6,277 bases of DNA from Acidobacteriota bacterium. Lineage in GTDB: Bacteria; Acidobacteriota; Blastocatellia; Pyrinomonadales; Pyrinomonadaceae. Below are positions 5,403 to 6,277 of the stretch, in pieces. Below the pieces are notes generated by a model. The model had not been told where the DNA came from and ran no database searches. It worked only from the letters and a program-made list of their open reading frames with translations. Position 1 is the first letter of the stretch. Each line of letters opens with the position of its first letter. The DNA lies in the NCBI GenBank assembly GCA_029777145.1, contig JAKOSS010000617.1, positions 1 to 6,277 on the forward strand, written 5' to 3'. The position numbers were made by a program, and so were the translations under genes.

Positions 5403-6277
5403 GTGGATCCTGAATCGAACGCCGAAAATGACAAGCCGAAGATTGCGATCACGATGGGCGACGCGGCCGGGATCGGACCGGAGGTCGTCGTCAGATCCGT
5501 CGCCGCGCGTGAGGTTCGCGACGTTTGCCGGCCGTTGATCGTGGGCGACGCGAACGTCTTGCTTTCGACCGCGCGGGCGCTCGGGATCGAGCCGCCCGAT
5601 GCAGCGGAGATCGCGGATCTCGCGAACTTGCCGTCGTCGTTCGAGATCGGGGTCGATGCCGCCGAAACCGGGCGCGCATCGGCGGAATACATCGAGGCGG
5701 CGGTCGAGATGTGGAAGGACGGCAAAGTGGACGCGATCGCGACGGCTCCGATCAGCAAGGCCGCGATCCATCTAGGTGGCTACGATTATCCGGGACACAC
5801 CGAATTTCTTGCGGAACTGACCGGGACCGAGCGTTTCAGGATGTCGTTTTTCGCCGACAAACTGCGCGTCGTTTTGCTTTCGACGCATGTTTCGCTCCGC
5901 GATGCGATCCAACTTGTCACGACGGACCGTCTGACCGAGCTCATCCGTTTCTCAGACGAGGAGATCGGCAAGCTGATCGGAAGACGTCCGAGAATCGCCG
6001 CCGCCGGCCTCAATCCGCACGCGTCCGAAAGCGGAATGTTCGGCGACGAAGAAGCGCGGGAGATCGTCCCGGCGATCGAAAGATGCCGTGAACTCGGAAT
6101 CGACGTCAGCGGCCCGTACTCGCCCGACACGATCTTTCTGCGCGCGTATCGCGGCGAATTCGACGCGGTCGTCGCGTGCTATCACGATCAGGCGACCATT
6201 CCGGTCAAGTGCCTCTCGTTCGGTGCGTCGGTGAACGTCACGCTCGGACTGCCCTTGATCAGGACGTCGGTCGATCA
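5403..6277 (+). CDS. pdxA: 4-hydroxythreonine-4-phosphate dehydrogenase PdxA, 3' end missing
   Basis: NAD- and metal-dependent cytoplasmic enzyme of the DXP-dependent vitamin B6 pathway. It oxidises 4-phosphohydroxy-L-threonine, and the decarboxylated product goes to PdxJ. The window shows 291 residues of about 330 and cuts the C-terminus. Motifs are ITMGDAAGIGPE (16-27; the common Pro of MGDPAG is Ala21), ATAPISK, and PGHTEF with His132. The three metal-ligand histidines are present: His162 in STHVSLRD, His206 in GLNPHASE and His261 in YHDQA. Their spacings of 44 and 55 match those I recall for E. coli PdxA (166, 211, 266). The start is uncertain: GTG 5403 has no good ribosome site, while TTG 5397, in frame, lies 10 nt after GGAAAG. 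The frame is open back to the Hfq-like stop, in the same phase. Confidence 0.95.
   Translation, partial: MDPESNAENDKPKIAITMGDAAGIGPEVVVRSVAAREVRDVCRPLIVGDANVLLSTARALGIEPPDAAEIADLANLPSSFEIGVDAAETGRASAEYIEAAVEMWKDGKVDAIATAPISKAAIHLGGYDYPGHTEFLAELTGTERFRMSFFADKLRVVLLSTHVSLRDAIQLVTTDRLTELIRFSDEEIGKLIGRRPRIAAAGLNPHASESGMFGDEEAREIVPAIERCRELGIDVSGPYSPDTIFLRAYRGEFDAVVACYHDQATIPVKCLSFGASVNVTLGLPLIRTSVD

Noticed and set aside
5126..5771. Minus-strand open frames opposite the Hfq-like gene and pdxA
   Set aside because: They overlap two well-supported genes, have no motif, and are explained by codon bias on the coding strand.
5525..6091. Plus-strand open frame of 188 codons inside pdxA
   Set aside because: It is a frame-shifted shadow of pdxA, and its Arg-rich composition has no domain. 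The true frame carries all PdxA metal-ligand histidines.
5040..6277. Hfq-like/PdxA fusion by stop read-through
   Set aside because: The two genes share a frame and the 24 codons between are open, but the TAG is normal, the spacer contains a hairpin rather than a linker-like sequence, and both proteins are complete families on their own.

Overview
This window holds the distal half of a division and cell wall (dcw) cluster, all on the + strand and tightly packed, followed by an Sm/Hfq-like gene and the start of a vitamin B6 gene. The order is murC, ftsQ, ftsA, ftsZ, Hfq-like gene, pdxA (cut by the window edge). The DNA is GC-rich in coding regions, with strong G/C use at third positions. The organism is a Gram-negative-type, peptidoglycan-making bacterium. 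The FtsA and FtsZ sequences, the unusual 'FYY-K' Sm-like protein beside ftsZ, the PdxA 'HDQATIPVK' variant and the heptanucleotide tandem repeats together suggest Acidobacteriota, probably Blastocatellia/Pyrinomonadaceae. This placement rests on family memory, not on a search.

Layout: positions 1-232 are non-coding and made of two unrelated tandem repeats. The first (about 1-98) is G/A-rich, contains no C, carries an exact 35-bp duplication, and has one canonical G-quadruplex pattern. The second (113-231) is 17 uninterrupted heptamers of the form CYGRCY(A/C), ending 7 nt before the murC ATG. Next come murC (239-1621), ftsQ (1634-2479, 12-nt gap) and ftsA (2482-3723, 2-nt gap). A 151-bp AT-richer regulatory region (3724-3874) follows, then ftsZ (3875-5005) and the Hfq-like gene (5040-5330). 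A 72-nt spacer with a perfect 10-bp hairpin leads to pdxA (from about 5403, running off the end).

How the genes fit together: MurC makes UDP-MurNAc-L-Ala in the cytoplasm. FtsZ forms the Z ring, FtsA tethers it to the membrane, and FtsQ links the ring to the septal synthesis machinery in the periplasm. The close spacing of murC-ftsQ-ftsA suggests co-transcription and translational coupling. ftsZ has a leader of its own with strong ribosome binding and symmetric sites, so it is probably expressed separately to reach a higher level. The Hfq-like protein and PdxA are not division proteins but may be transcribed downstream of ftsZ.

Most notable: (i) twin ACAA-N4-TTGT dyads 31 bp apart before ftsZ; (ii) an FtsA whose phosphate-2 motif has lost its Asp and its glycine pattern; (iii) a divergent Hfq-like protein in an unusual neighbourhood, lacking most residues used by classical Hfq to bind RNA; (iv) a murC start embedded against a heptamer array with no Shine-Dalgarno sequence. 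I see no mobile element, CRISPR array, tRNA or rRNA, and no clear new multi-gene system.
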